From assembly GCA_963580455.1 (NCBI GenBank), contig OY756966.1, positions 24,865,001 through 24,929,000 of the forward strand: DNA of 64,000 nucleotides. The letters are read 5' to 3'. This stretch comes from Euonymus europaeus. Taxonomy: Eukaryota > Streptophyta > Magnoliopsida > Celastrales > Celastraceae. Below the pieces are notes generated by a model. That model was not told the DNA's origin, made no database searches, and saw only the letters and a program-made list of their open reading frames with translations. Below are positions 52,201 to 63,628 of the stretch, in pieces. How positions within the stretch are numbered: the stretch's first letter is position 1; every line of letters begins with the position of its first letter. The translations under genes and the position numbers were made by a program.

Positions 52201-53780
52201 TTCAGAACTCTGGGTCAACGGATATTCGTAAAACCGTTTACGTAAAGAAACCACATTTCGCGGCTAACTAGGTGAAACAAGACCTAGTAGGCACGAGTTC
52301 TGAAATCAAAATCCGAAAGGCCAGGATTGTAGAGCTCGAAAAGTAGTGTGAAATTAAGCTAAAAATCACCGAATTCAGAACTCTAAGTCAACGAATATTC
52401 ATAAAACCGTTTACGTAAAGAAACGACATTTCGCGGCAAAGTAGGTGAAACGAGACATACTGGCCACGAGTTTTGAAATCAAAATCCGAAACGCCAGGAT
52501 TGTAGAGCCCGAAAAGTAGTGTGAAATCAAGCTAATAATCACCGAATTCAGAACTCGGAGTCAACGGATATTCATAAAACCGTTTACGTAAAGAAACCAC
52601 ATTTCGCGGCTAACTAGGTGAAACGAGACCTACTATCCAAGAGTTCTGAAATCAAAATCCGAAACACCAGGATTGTAGAGCTTTAAAAGTAGTGTGAAAT
52701 CAAGCTAAAAATCACCGAATTCAGAACTCGGAGTCAACGGATATTCATAAAACCGTTTACGTAAAGAAACCACATTTCGCGGCTAACTAGGTGAAACAAG
52801 ACCTACTAGCCACGAGTTCTGAAATCAAAATACGAAAAGGCAGGATTGTAGAGCTCGAAAAGTAGTGTGAAATCAAGCTAAAAATCACCGAATTCAGAAC
52901 CCGGAGTCAACGGATATTCACAAAACCGTTTACGTAAAGAAACCACATTTCGCGGCTAACTAGGTGAAACGAGACCTACTAGCCACGACTTCTGAAATCA
53001 AAATCCGAAATGGCAGGATTGTAGAGCTCGAAAAGTAGTGTGAAATCAAGCTAAAAATCACCGAATTCAGAACTCTGGGTCAACGTATATTCATAAAACC
53101 GTTTACGTAAAGAAATCACATTTCGTGGCTAACTACGTGAAACGAGACCTACTAGCCACGATTTCTGAAATCAAAATCCGAAACTCCAGGATTGTAGAGC
53201 TCGAAAAGTAGTGTGTAATCAAGCTAAAAATCACCGAATTCAGAACTATGAGTCAACGTATATTCATAAAACCGTTTACGTAAAGAAATCACATTTCGCG
53301 GCTAACTACGTGAAACGAGACCTACTATCCACGAGTTCTGAAATCAAAATCCGAAACGGCAGGATTGTAGAGCTCGAAAAGTAGTGTGAAATCAAGCTAA
53401 AAATCACCGAATTCAGAACTCTGGGTCAACGGATATTCGTAAAACCGTTTACGTAAAGAAATCACATTTCGTGGCTAACTACGTGAAACGAGACCTACTA
53501 GCCACGATTTCTGAAATCAAAATCCGAAACTCCAGGATTGTAGAGCTCGAAAAGTAGTGTGTAATCAAGCTAAAAATCACCGAATTCAGAACTATGAGTC
53601 AACGTATATTCATAAAACCGTTTACGTAAAGAAATCACATTTCGCGGCTAACTACGTGAAACGAGACCTACTATCCACGAGTTCTGAAATCAAAATCCGA
53701 AACGGCAGGATTGTAGAGCTCGAAAAGTAGTGTGAAATCAAGCTAAAAATCACCGAATTCAGAACTCTGGGTCAACGGAT
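49283..53780. repeat. Long HOR, copy 2 (lacks the six-unit duplication)
   Basis: From 49283 it follows copy 1 at offset 5536. After the single six-unit block near 52.7 kb it follows at offset 4498 (26 units). It then gains a two-unit duplication at 53089-53780, after which the offset to copy 1 is 4844. Substitutions between the copies are few, for example ACGATACCTAC near 51584 against ACGAGACCTAC in copy 1. Confidence 0.88.
53089..53780. repeat. Two-unit (346 bp) tandem duplication with a chimeric junction unit
   Basis: 53089-53434 and 53435-53780 share TTTCGTGGC, CACGATTTCTG, AAACTCCAGG and GTGTGTAATC. The unit at 53435 begins ATTCGTAAAACC, like the unit at 53781, and from TCACATTTCGTGG onward is like the unit at 53089. 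The exchange point therefore lies between monomer positions 5 and about 28. This is a directly readable product of a misaligned exchange. Confidence 0.9.
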
Positions 53781-55164
53781 ATTCGTAAAACCGTTTACGT
53801 AAAGAAACCACATTTCGCGGCTAACTAGGTGAAACAAGACCTAGTAGCCACGAGTTCTGAAATCAAAATCCGAAACGCCAGGATTGTAGAGCTCGAAAAG
53901 TAGTGTGAAATCAAGCTAAAAATCACCGAATTCAGAACTCTAAGTCAACGAATATTCATAAAACCGTTTACGTAAAGAAACGACATTTCGCGGCTAAGTA
54001 GGTGAAACGAGACATACTGGCCACGAGTTTTGAAATCAAAATCCGAAACGCCAGGATTGTAGAGCCCGAAAAGTAGTGTGAAATCAAGCTAAAAATCACC
54101 GAATTCAGAACTCGGAGTCAACGGATATTCATAAAACCGTTTACGTAAAGAAACCACATTTCGCGGCTAACTAGGTGAAACGAGACCTACTAGCCACGAG
54201 TTCTGAAATCAAAATCCGAAACCGCAGGATTGTAGAGCTCGAAAAGTAGTGTGAAATCAAGCTAAAAATCACCGAATTCAGAACTCGGAGTCAACGGATA
54301 TTCAAAAAACCGTTTACGTAAAGAAATCACATTTCGTGGCTAACTACGTGAAACGAGACCTACTAGCCACGAGTTCTGAAATCAAAATCCGAAACGCCAG
54401 GATTGTAGAGCTCGAAAAGTAGTGTGAAATCAAGCTAAAAATCACCGAATTCAGAACTATGAGTCAACGTATATTCATAAAACCGTTTACGTAAAGAAAT
54501 CACATTTCGCGGCTAACTACGTGAAACGAGACCTACTATCCACGAGTTCTGAAATCAAAATCCGAAACGGCAGGATTGTAGAGCTCGAAAAGTAGTGTGA
54601 AATCAAGCTAAAAATCACCGAATTCAGAACTCTGGGTCAACGGATATTCGTAAAACCGTTTACGTAAAGAAACCACATTTCGCGGCTAACTAGGTGAAAC
54701 AAGACCTAGTAGGCACGAGTTCTGAAATCAAAATCCGAAAGGCCAGGATTGTAGAGCTCGAAAAGTAGTGTGAAATTAAGCTAAAAATCACCGAATTCAG
54801 AACTCTAAGTCAACGAATATTCATAAAACCGTTTACGTAAAGAAACGACATTTCGCGGCTAAGTAGGTGAAACGAGACATACTGGCCACGAGTTTTGAAA
54901 TCAAAATCCGAAACGCCAGGATTGTAGAGCCCGAAAAGTAGTGTAAAATCAAGCTAAAAATCAGCGAATTCAGAACTCGGAGTCAACGGATATTCATAAA
55001 ACCGTTTACGTAAAGAAACCACATTTCGCGGCTAACTAGGTGAAACGAGACCTACTATCCAAGAGTTCTGAAATCAAAATCCGAAACACCAGGATTGTAG
55101 AGCTTTAAAAGTAGTGTGAAATCAAGCTAAAAATCACCGAATTCAGAACTCGGAGTCAACGGAT
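53781..55164. repeat. Linking tract, eight units
   Basis: It contains single copies of types seen in both flanking HORs: CCTAGTAGCC with CTAAGTCAACG, the AAACCGCAGG and ATTCAAAAAACCG pair, and CCTAGTAGGCACG. It repeats parts of the six-unit block (46169-47033) once more. The last monomer type before 55165 is the CCAAGAG and CTTTAAAAG type that also precedes the next HOR copies. Confidence 0.78.
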
Positions 55165-58100
55165 ATTCATAAAACCGTTTACGTAAAGAAACCACATTTC
55201 GCGGCTAACTAGGTGAAACAAGACCTACTAGCCACGAGTTCTGAAATCAAAATACGAAAAGGCAGGATTGTAGAGCTCGAAAAGTAGTGTGAAATTAAGC
55301 TAAAAATCACCGAATTCAGAACCCGGAGTCAACGGATATTCACAAAACCGTTTACGTAAAGAAACCACATTTCGCGGCTAACTAGGTGAAACGAGACCTA
55401 CTAGCCACGAGTTCTGAAATCAAAATCCGAAATGGCAGGATTGTAGAGCTCGAAAAGTAGTGTGAAATCAAGCTAAAAATCACCGAATTCAGAACTCTGG
55501 GTCAACGTATATTCATAAAACCGTTTACGTAAAGAAATCACATTTCGTGGCTAACTACGTGAAACGAGACCTACTAGCCACGATTTCTGAAATCAAAATC
55601 CGAAACTCCAGGATTGTAGAGCTCGAAAAGTAGTGTGTAATCAAGCTAAAAATCACCGAATTCAGAACTATGAGTCAACGTATATTCATAAAACCGTTTA
55701 CGTAAAGAAATCACATTTCGCGGCTAACTACGTGAAACGAGACCTACTATCCACGAGTTCTGAAATCAAAATCCGAAACGGCAGGATTGTAGAGCTCGAA
55801 AAGTAGTGTGAAATCAAGCTAAAAATCACCGAATTCAGAACTCTGGGTCAACGGATATTCGTAAAACCGTTTACGTAAAGAAACCACATTTCGCGGCTAA
55901 CAAGGTGAAACAAGACCTAGTAGCCACGAGTTCTGAAATCAAAATCCGAAACGCCAGGATTGTAGAGCTCGAAAAGTAGTGTGAAATCAAGCTAAAAATC
56001 AACGAATTCAGAACTCTAAGTCAACGAATATTCATAAAACCGTTTACGTAAAGAAACGACATTTCGCGGCTAAGTAGGTGAAACGAGACATACTGGCCAC
56101 GAGTTTTGAAATCAAAATCCGAAACGCCAGGATTGTAGAGCCCGAAAAGTAGTGTGAAATCAAGCTAAAAATCACCGAATTCAGAACTCGGAGTCAACGG
56201 ATATTCATAAAACCGTTTACGTAAAGAAACCACATTTCGCGGCTAACTAGGTGAAACGAGACCTACTATCCAAGAGTTCTGAAATCAAAATCCGAAACAC
56301 CAGGATTGTAGAGCTTTAAAAGTAGTGTGAAATCAAGCTAAAAATCACCGAATTCAGAACTCGAAGTCAACGGATATTCATAAAACCGTTTACGTAAAGA
56401 AACCACATTTCGCGGCTAACTAGGTGAAACAAGACCTACTAGCCACGAGTTCTGAAATCAAAATACGAAAAGGCAGGATTGTAGAGCTCGAAAAGTAGTG
56501 TGAAATCAAGCTAAAAATCACCGAATTCAGAATCCGGAGTCAACGGATATTCACAAAACCGTTTACGTAAAGAAACCACATTTCGCGGCTAACTAGGTGA
56601 AACGAGACCTACTAGCCACGAGTTCTGAAATCAAAATCCGAAACGCCAGGATTGTAGAGCTCGGAAAGTAGTGTGAAATCAAGCTAAAAATCACCGAATT
56701 CAGAACTATGAGTAAACGTATATTCATAAAACCGTTTACGTAAAGAAATCACATTTCGCGGCTAACTACGTGAAACGAGACCTACTATCCACGAGTTCTG
56801 AAATCAAAATCCGAAACGGCAGGATTGTAGAGCTCGAAAAGTAGTGTGAAATCAAGCTAAAAATCACCGAATTCAGAACTCTGGGTCAACGGATATTCGT
56901 AAAACCGTTTACGTAAAGAAACCACATTTCGCGGGTAACTAGGTGAAACAAGACCTAGTAGGCACAAGTTCTGAAATCAAAATCCGAAACGCCAGGATTG
57001 TAGAGCTCGAAAAGTAGTGTGAAATCAAGCTAAAAATCACCGAATTCAGAACTCGGAGTCAACGGATATTCATAAAACCGTTTACGTAAAGAAACCACAT
57101 TTCGCGGCTAACTAGGTGAAACGAGACCTACTATCCACGAGTTTTGAAATCAAAATCCGAAACGCAAGGATTGTAGAGCCCGAAAAGTAGTGTGAAATCA
57201 AGCTAAAAATCACCGAATTCAGAACTCGGAGTCAACGGATATTCATAAAACCGTTTACGTAATGAAACCACATTTCGCGGCTAACTAGGTGAAACGAGAG
57301 CTACTATCCAAGAGTTCTGAAATCAAAATCCGAAACACCAGGATTGTAGAGCTTTAAAAGTAGTGTGAAATCAAGCTAAAAATCACCGAATTCAGAACTC
57401 GGAGTCAACGGATATTCATAAAACCGTTTACGTAAAGAAACCACATTTCGCGGCTAACTAGGTGAAACAAGACCTACTAGCCACGAGTTCTGAAATCAAA
57501 ATACGAAAAGGCAGGATTGTAGAGCTCGAAAAGTAGTGTGAAATCAAGCTAAAAATCACCGAATTCAGAACCCGGAGTCAACGGATATTCACAAAATCGT
57601 TTACGTAAAGAAACCACATTTCGCGGCTAACTAGGTGAAACGAGACCTACTAGCCACGACTTCTGAAATCAAAATCCGAAATGGCAGGATTGTAGAGCTC
57701 GAAAAGTAGTGTGAAATCAAGTTAAAAATCACCGAATTCAGAACTCTGGGTCAACGTATATTCATAAAACCGTTTACGTAAAGAAATCACATTTCGTGGC
57801 TAACTACGTGAAACGAGACCTACTAGCCACGAGTTCTGAAATCAAAATCCGAAACGCCAGGATTGTAGAGCTCGAAAAGTAGTGTGAAATCAAGTTAAAA
57901 ATCACCGAATTCAGAACTCTGGGTCAACGTATATTCATAAAACCGTTTACGTAAAGAAATCACATTTCGCGGCTAACTACGTGAAACGAGACCTACTAGC
58001 CACGAGTTCTGAAATCAAAATCCGAAACTCCAGGATTGTAGAGCTCGAAAAGTAGTGTGTAATCAAGCTAAAAATCACCGAATTCAGAACTATGAGTCAA

Positions 58101-61100
58101 CGTATATTCATAAAACCGTTTACGTAAAGAAATCACATTTCGCGGCTAACTACGTGAAACGAGACCTACTATCCACGAGTTCTGAAATCAAAATCCGAAA
58201 CGGCAGGATTGTAGAGCTCGAAAAGTAGTGTGAAATCAAGCTAAAAATCACCGAATTCAGAACTCTGGGTCAACGGATATTCGTAAAACCGTTTACGTAA
58301 AGAAACCACATTTCGCGGCTAACTAGGTGAAACAAGACCTAGTAGCCACGAGTTCTGAAATCAAAATCCGAAATGCCAGGATTGTAGAGCTCGAAAAGTA
58401 GTGTGAAATCAAGCTAAAAATCACCGAATTCAGAACTCTAAGTCAACGAATATTCATAAAACCGTTTACGTAAAGAAACGACTTTTCGCGGCTAAGTAGG
58501 TGAAACGAGACATACTGGACACGAGTTTTGAAATCAAAATCCGAAACGCCAGGATTGTAGAGCCCGAAAAGTAGTGTGAAATCAAGCTAAAAATCACCGA
58601 ATTCAGAACTCGGAGTCAACGGATATTCATAAAACCGTTTACGTAAAGAAACCACATTTCGCGGCTAACTAGGTGAAACGAGACCTACTATCCAAGAGTT
58701 CTGAAATCAAAATCCGAAACACCAGGATTGTAGAGCTTTAAAAGTAGTGTGAAATCAAGCTACAAATCACCGAATTCAGAACTCGGAGTCAACGGATATT
58801 CATAAAACCGTTTACGTAAAGAAACCACATTTCGCGGCTAACTAGGTGAAACAAGACCTACTAGCCACGAGTTCTGAAATCAAAATACGAAAAGGCAGGA
58901 TTGTAGAGCTCGAAAAGTAGTGTGAAATTAAGCTAAAAATCACCGAATTCAGAACCCGGAGTCAACGGATATTCACAAAACCGTTTACGTAAAGAAACCA
59001 CATTTCGCGGCTAACTAGGTGAAACGAGACCTACTAGCCACGAGTTCTGAAATCAAAATCCGAAATGGCAGGATTGTAGAGCTCGAAAAGTAGTGTGAAA
59101 TCAAGCTAAAAATCACCGAATTCAGAACTCTGGGTCAACGTATATTCATAAAACCGTTTACGTAAAGAAATCACATTTCGTGGCTAACTACGTGAAACGA
59201 GACCTACTAGCCACGATTTCTGAAATCAAAATCCGAAACTCCAGGATTGTAGAGCTCGAAAAGTAGTGTGTAATCAAGCTAAAAATCACCGAATTCAGAA
59301 CTATGAGTCAACGTATATTCATAAAACCGTTTACGTAAAGAAATCACATTTCGCGGCTAACTACGTGAAACGAGACCTACTATCCACGAGTTCTGAAATC
59401 AAAATCCGAAACGGCAGGATTGTAGAGCTCGAAAAGTAGTGTGAAATCAAGCTAAAAATCACCGAATTCAGAACTCTGGGTCAACGGATATTCGTAAAAC
59501 CGTTTACGTAAAGAAACCACATTTCGCGGCTAACAAGGTGAAACAAGACCTAGTAGCCACGAGTTCTGAAATCAAAATCCGAAACGCCAGGATTGTAGAG
59601 CTCGAAAAGTAGTGTGAAATCAAGCTAAAAATCAACGAATTCAGAACTCTAAGTCAACGAATATTCATAAAACCGTTTACGTAAAGAAACGACATTTCGC
59701 GGCTAAGTAGGTGAAACGAGACATACTGGCCACGAGTTTTGAAATCAAAATCCGAAACGCCAGGATTGTAGAGCCCGAAAAGTAGTGTGAAATCAAGCTA
59801 AAAATCACCGAATTCAGAACTCGGAGTCAACGGATATTCATAAAACCGTTTACGTAAAGAAACCACATTTCGCGGCTAACTAGGTGAAACGAGACCTACT
59901 ATCCAAGAGTTCTGAAATCAAAATCCGAAACACCAGGATTGTAGAGCTTTAAAAGTAGTGTGAAATCAAGCTAAAAATCACCGAATTCAGAACTCGAAGT
60001 CAACGGATATTCATAAAACCGTTTACGTAAAGAAACCACATTTCGCGGCTAACTAGGTGAAACAAGACCTACTAGCCACGAGTTCTGAAATCAAAATACG
60101 AAAAGGCAGGATTGTAGAGCTCGAAAAGTAGTGTGAAATCAAGCTAAAAATCACCGAATTCAGAATCCGGAGTCAACGGATATTCACAAAACCGTTTACG
60201 TAAAGAAACCACATTTCGCGGCTAACTAGGTGAAACGAGACCTACTAGCCACGAGTTCTGAAATCAAAATCCGAAACGCCAGGATTGTAGAGCTCGGAAA
60301 GTAGTGTGAAATCAAGCTAAAAATCACCGAATTCAGAACTATGAGTAAACGTATATTCATAAAACCGTTTACGTAAAGAAATCACATTTCGCGGCTAACT
60401 ACGTGAAACGAGACCTACTATCCACGAGTTCTGAAATCAAAATCCGAAACGGCAGGATTGTAGAGCTCGAAAAGTAGTGTGAAATCAAGCTAAAAATCAC
60501 CGAATTCAGAACTCTGGGTCAACGGATATTCGTAAAACCGTTTACGTAAAGAAACCACATTTCGCGGGTAACTAGGTGAAACAAGACCTAGTAGGCACAA
60601 GTTCTGAAATCAAAATCCGAAACGCCAGGATTGTAGAGCTCGAAAAGTAGTGTGAAATCAAGCTAAAAATCACCGAATTCAGAACTCGGAGTCAACGGAT
60701 ATTCATAAAACCGTTTACGTAAAGAAACCACATTTCGCGGCTAACTAGGTGAAACGAGACCTACTATCCACGAGTTTTGAAATCAAAATCCGAAACGCAA
60801 GGATTGTAGAGCCCGAAAAGTAGTGTGAAATCAAGCTAAAAATCACCGAATTCAGAACTCGGAGTCAACGGATATTCATAAAACCGTTTACGTAATGAAA
60901 CCACATTTCGCGGCTAACTAGGTGAAACGAGAGCTACTATCCAAGAGTTCTGAAATCAAAATCCGAAACACCAGGATTGTAGAGCTTTAAAAGTAGTGTG
61001 AAATCAAGCTAAAAATCACCGAATTCAGAACTCGGAGTCAACGGATATTCATAAAACCGTTTACGTAAAGAAACCACATTTCGCGGCTAACTAGGTGAAA

Positions 61101-62430
61101 CAAGACCTACTAGCCACGAGTTCTGAAATCAAAATACGAAAAGGCAGGATTGTAGAGCTCGAAAAGTAGTGTGAAATCAAGCTAAAAATCACCGAATTCA
61201 GAACCCGGAGTCAACGGATATTCACAAAATCGTTTACGTAAAGAAACCACATTTCGCGGCTAACTAGGTGAAACGAGACCTACTAGCCACGACTTCTGAA
61301 ATCAAAATCCGAAATGGCAGGATTGTAGAGCTCGAAAAGTAGTGTGAAATCAAGTTAAAAATCACCGAATTCAGAACTCTGGGTCAACGTATATTCATAA
61401 AACCGTTTACGTAAAGAAATCACATTTCGTGGCTAACTACGTGAAACGAGACCTACTAGCCACGAGTTCTGAAATCAAAATCCGAAACGCCAGGATTGTA
61501 GAGCTCGAAAAGTAGTGTGAAATCAAGTTAAAAATCACCGAATTCAGAACTCTGGGTCAACGTATATTCATAAAACCGTTTACGTAAAGAAATCACATTT
61601 CGCGGCTAACTACGTGAAACGAGACCTACTAGCCACGAGTTCTGAAATCAAAATCCGAAACTCCAGGATTGTAGAGCTCGAAAAGTAGTGTGTAATCAAG
61701 CTAAAAATCACCGAATTCAGAACTATGAGTCAACGTATATTCATAAAACCGTTTACGTAAAGAAATCACATTTCGCGGCTAACTACGTGAAACGAGACCT
61801 ACTATCCACGAGTTCTGAAATCAAAATCCGAAACGGCAGGATTGTAGAGCTCGAAAAGTAGTGTGAAATCAAGCTAAAAATCACCGAATTCAGAACTCTG
61901 GGTCAACGGATATTCGTAAAACCGTTTACGTAAAGAAACCACATTTCGCGGCTAACTAGGTGAAACAAGACCTAGTAGCCACGAGTTCTGAAATCAAAAT
62001 CCGAAATGCCAGGATTGTAGAGCTCGAAAAGTAGTGTGAAATCAAGCTAAAAATCACCGAATTCAGAACTCTAAGTCAACGAATATTCATAAAACCGTTT
62101 ACGTAAAGAAACGACTTTTCGCGGCTAAGTAGGTGAAACGAGACATACTGGACACGAGTTTTGAAATCAAAATCCGAAACGCCAGGATTGTAGAGCCCGA
62201 AAAGTAGTGTGAAATCAAGCTAAAAATCACCGAATTCAGAACTCGGAGTCAACGGATATTCATAAAACCGTTTACGTAAAGAAACCACATTTCGCGGCTA
62301 ACTAGGTGAAACGAGACCTACTATCCAAGAGTTCTGAAATCAAAATCCGAAACACCAGGATTGTAGAGCTTTAAAAGTAGTGTGAAATCAAGCTAAAAAT
62401 CACCGAATTCAGAACTCGAAGTCAACGGAT
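55165..62430. repeat. 21-unit HOR, 3633 bp, two copies
   Basis: Copies are 55165-58797 and 58798-62430, each 21 x 173 bp. The AAATACGAAAAGG unit occurs at marker positions 55253, 56464 and 57502 and again at 58886, 60097 and 61135, which is spacing 7, 6 and 8 units in both copies. The three marker units are distinguishable: one is followed by GTGAAATTAAGC, one is preceded by CTCGAAGTC and followed by AATCCGG, and one is followed by CACAAAATCG. TACGTAATGAAACC recurs at about 57257 and 60890. Copies are nearly identical, which indicates recent amplification or gene conversion. Confidence 0.93.
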
Positions 62431-62776
62431 ATTCATAAAACCGTTTACGTAAAGAAACCACATTTCGCGGCTAACTAGGTGAAACAAGACCTACTAGCCA
62501 CGAGTTCTGAAATCAAAATACGAAAAGGCAGGATTGTAGAGCTCGAAAAGTAGTGTGAAATCAAGCTAAAAATCACCGAATTCAGAATCCGGAGTCAACG
62601 GATATTCACAAAACCGTTTACGTAAAGAAACCACATTTCGCGGCTAACTAGGTGAAACGAGACCTACTAGCCACGAGTTCTGAAATCAAAATCCGAAATG
62701 GCAGGATTGTAGAGCTCGAAAAGTAGTGTGAAATCAAGTTAAAAATCACCGAATTCAGAACTCTGGGTCAACGTAT

Positions 62777-62948
62777 ATTCATAAAACCGTTTACGTAAAG
62801 AAATCACATTTCGTGGCTAACTACGTGAAACGAGACCTACTAGCCACGAGTTCTGAAATCAAAATCCGAAACGCCAGGATTGTAGAGCTCGAAAAGTAGT
62901 GTGAAATCAACTAAAAATCACCGAATTCAGAACTATGAGTCAACGTAT
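62777..62948. repeat. 172-bp monomer with a one-base deletion
   Basis: GAAATCAACTAAAA stands where the consensus has GAAATCAAGCTAAAA. It is private to this unit in the recombined tail. Confidence 0.9.
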
Positions 62949-63480
62949 ATTCATAAAACCGTTTACGTAAAGAAATCACATTTCGCGGCTAACTAGGTGA
63001 AACAAGACCTAGTAGGCACGAGTTCTGAAATCAAAATCCGAAACGGCAGGATTGTAGAGCTCGAAAAGTAGTGTGAAATCAAGCTAAAAATCACCGAATT
63101 CAGAACTCTGGGTCAACGGATATTCGTAAAACCGTTTACGTAAAGAAACCACATTTCGCGGCTAACTAGGTGAAACGAGACCTACTATCCACGAGTTTTG
63201 AAATCAAAATCCGAAACGCCAGGATTGTAGAGCCCGAAAAGTAGTGTGAAATCAAGCTAAAAATCACCGAATTCAGAACTCGGAGTCAACGGATATTCAT
63301 AAAACCGTTTACGTAATGAAACCACATTTCGCGGCTAACTAGGTGAAACGAGAGCTACTATCCAAGAGTTCTGAAATCAAAATCCGAAACACCAGGATTG
63401 TAGAGCTTTAAAAGTAGTGTGAAATCAAGCTAAAAATCACCGAATTCAGAACTCGGAGTCAACGGATATTCATAAAACCG

Positions 63481-63490
63481 TTTACGTAAA
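63481..63490. repeat. 10-bp perfect palindrome TTTACGTAAA, example
   Basis: This is monomer position 14-23. It is its own reverse complement and is present in the large majority of units. Recurrent variants that break it are TTCACGTAAA (for example the unit starting at 133), TTTAAGTAAA (for example near 4887) and TTTACGTAGA (for example near 496). The TTACGTAA core resembles the ACGT-type half-site dyad bound by bZIP proteins in plants and animals. Use as a protein-binding site is only a possibility. Confidence 0.85.
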
Positions 63491-63537
63491 GAAACCACAT
63501 TTCGCGGCTAACTAGGTGAAACGAGACCTACTAGCCA

Positions 63538-63628
63538 CGAGTTCTGAAATCAAAATCCGAAACGGCAGGATTGTAGAGCTCGAAAAGTAGTGTGAAATCA
63601 AGCTAAAAATCACCGAATTCAGAACTCG
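63538..63628. repeat. Imperfect inverted repeat (dyad) inside the monomer, example
   Basis: Left arm CGAGTTCTGAAATC (monomer 71-84, here 63538-63551) and right arm GAATTCAGAACTCG (monomer 148-161, here 63615-63628) are reverse complements at 13 of 14 positions, separated by 63 bp. The pair recurs in most full-length units, with common weakening variants GAGTTTTG and CTGATATC in the left arm. Dyad symmetry and cruciform potential have been proposed as features of centromeric satellites in other organisms. Any such role here is inference. Confidence 0.8.

Noticed and set aside
63568..63590. RNA polymerase III B-box-like segment GTAGAGCTCGAAAAG
   Set aside because: It resembles GGTTCGANTCC only in the TCGA core. 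The flanking bases do not fit and no A box lies at a suitable distance upstream.
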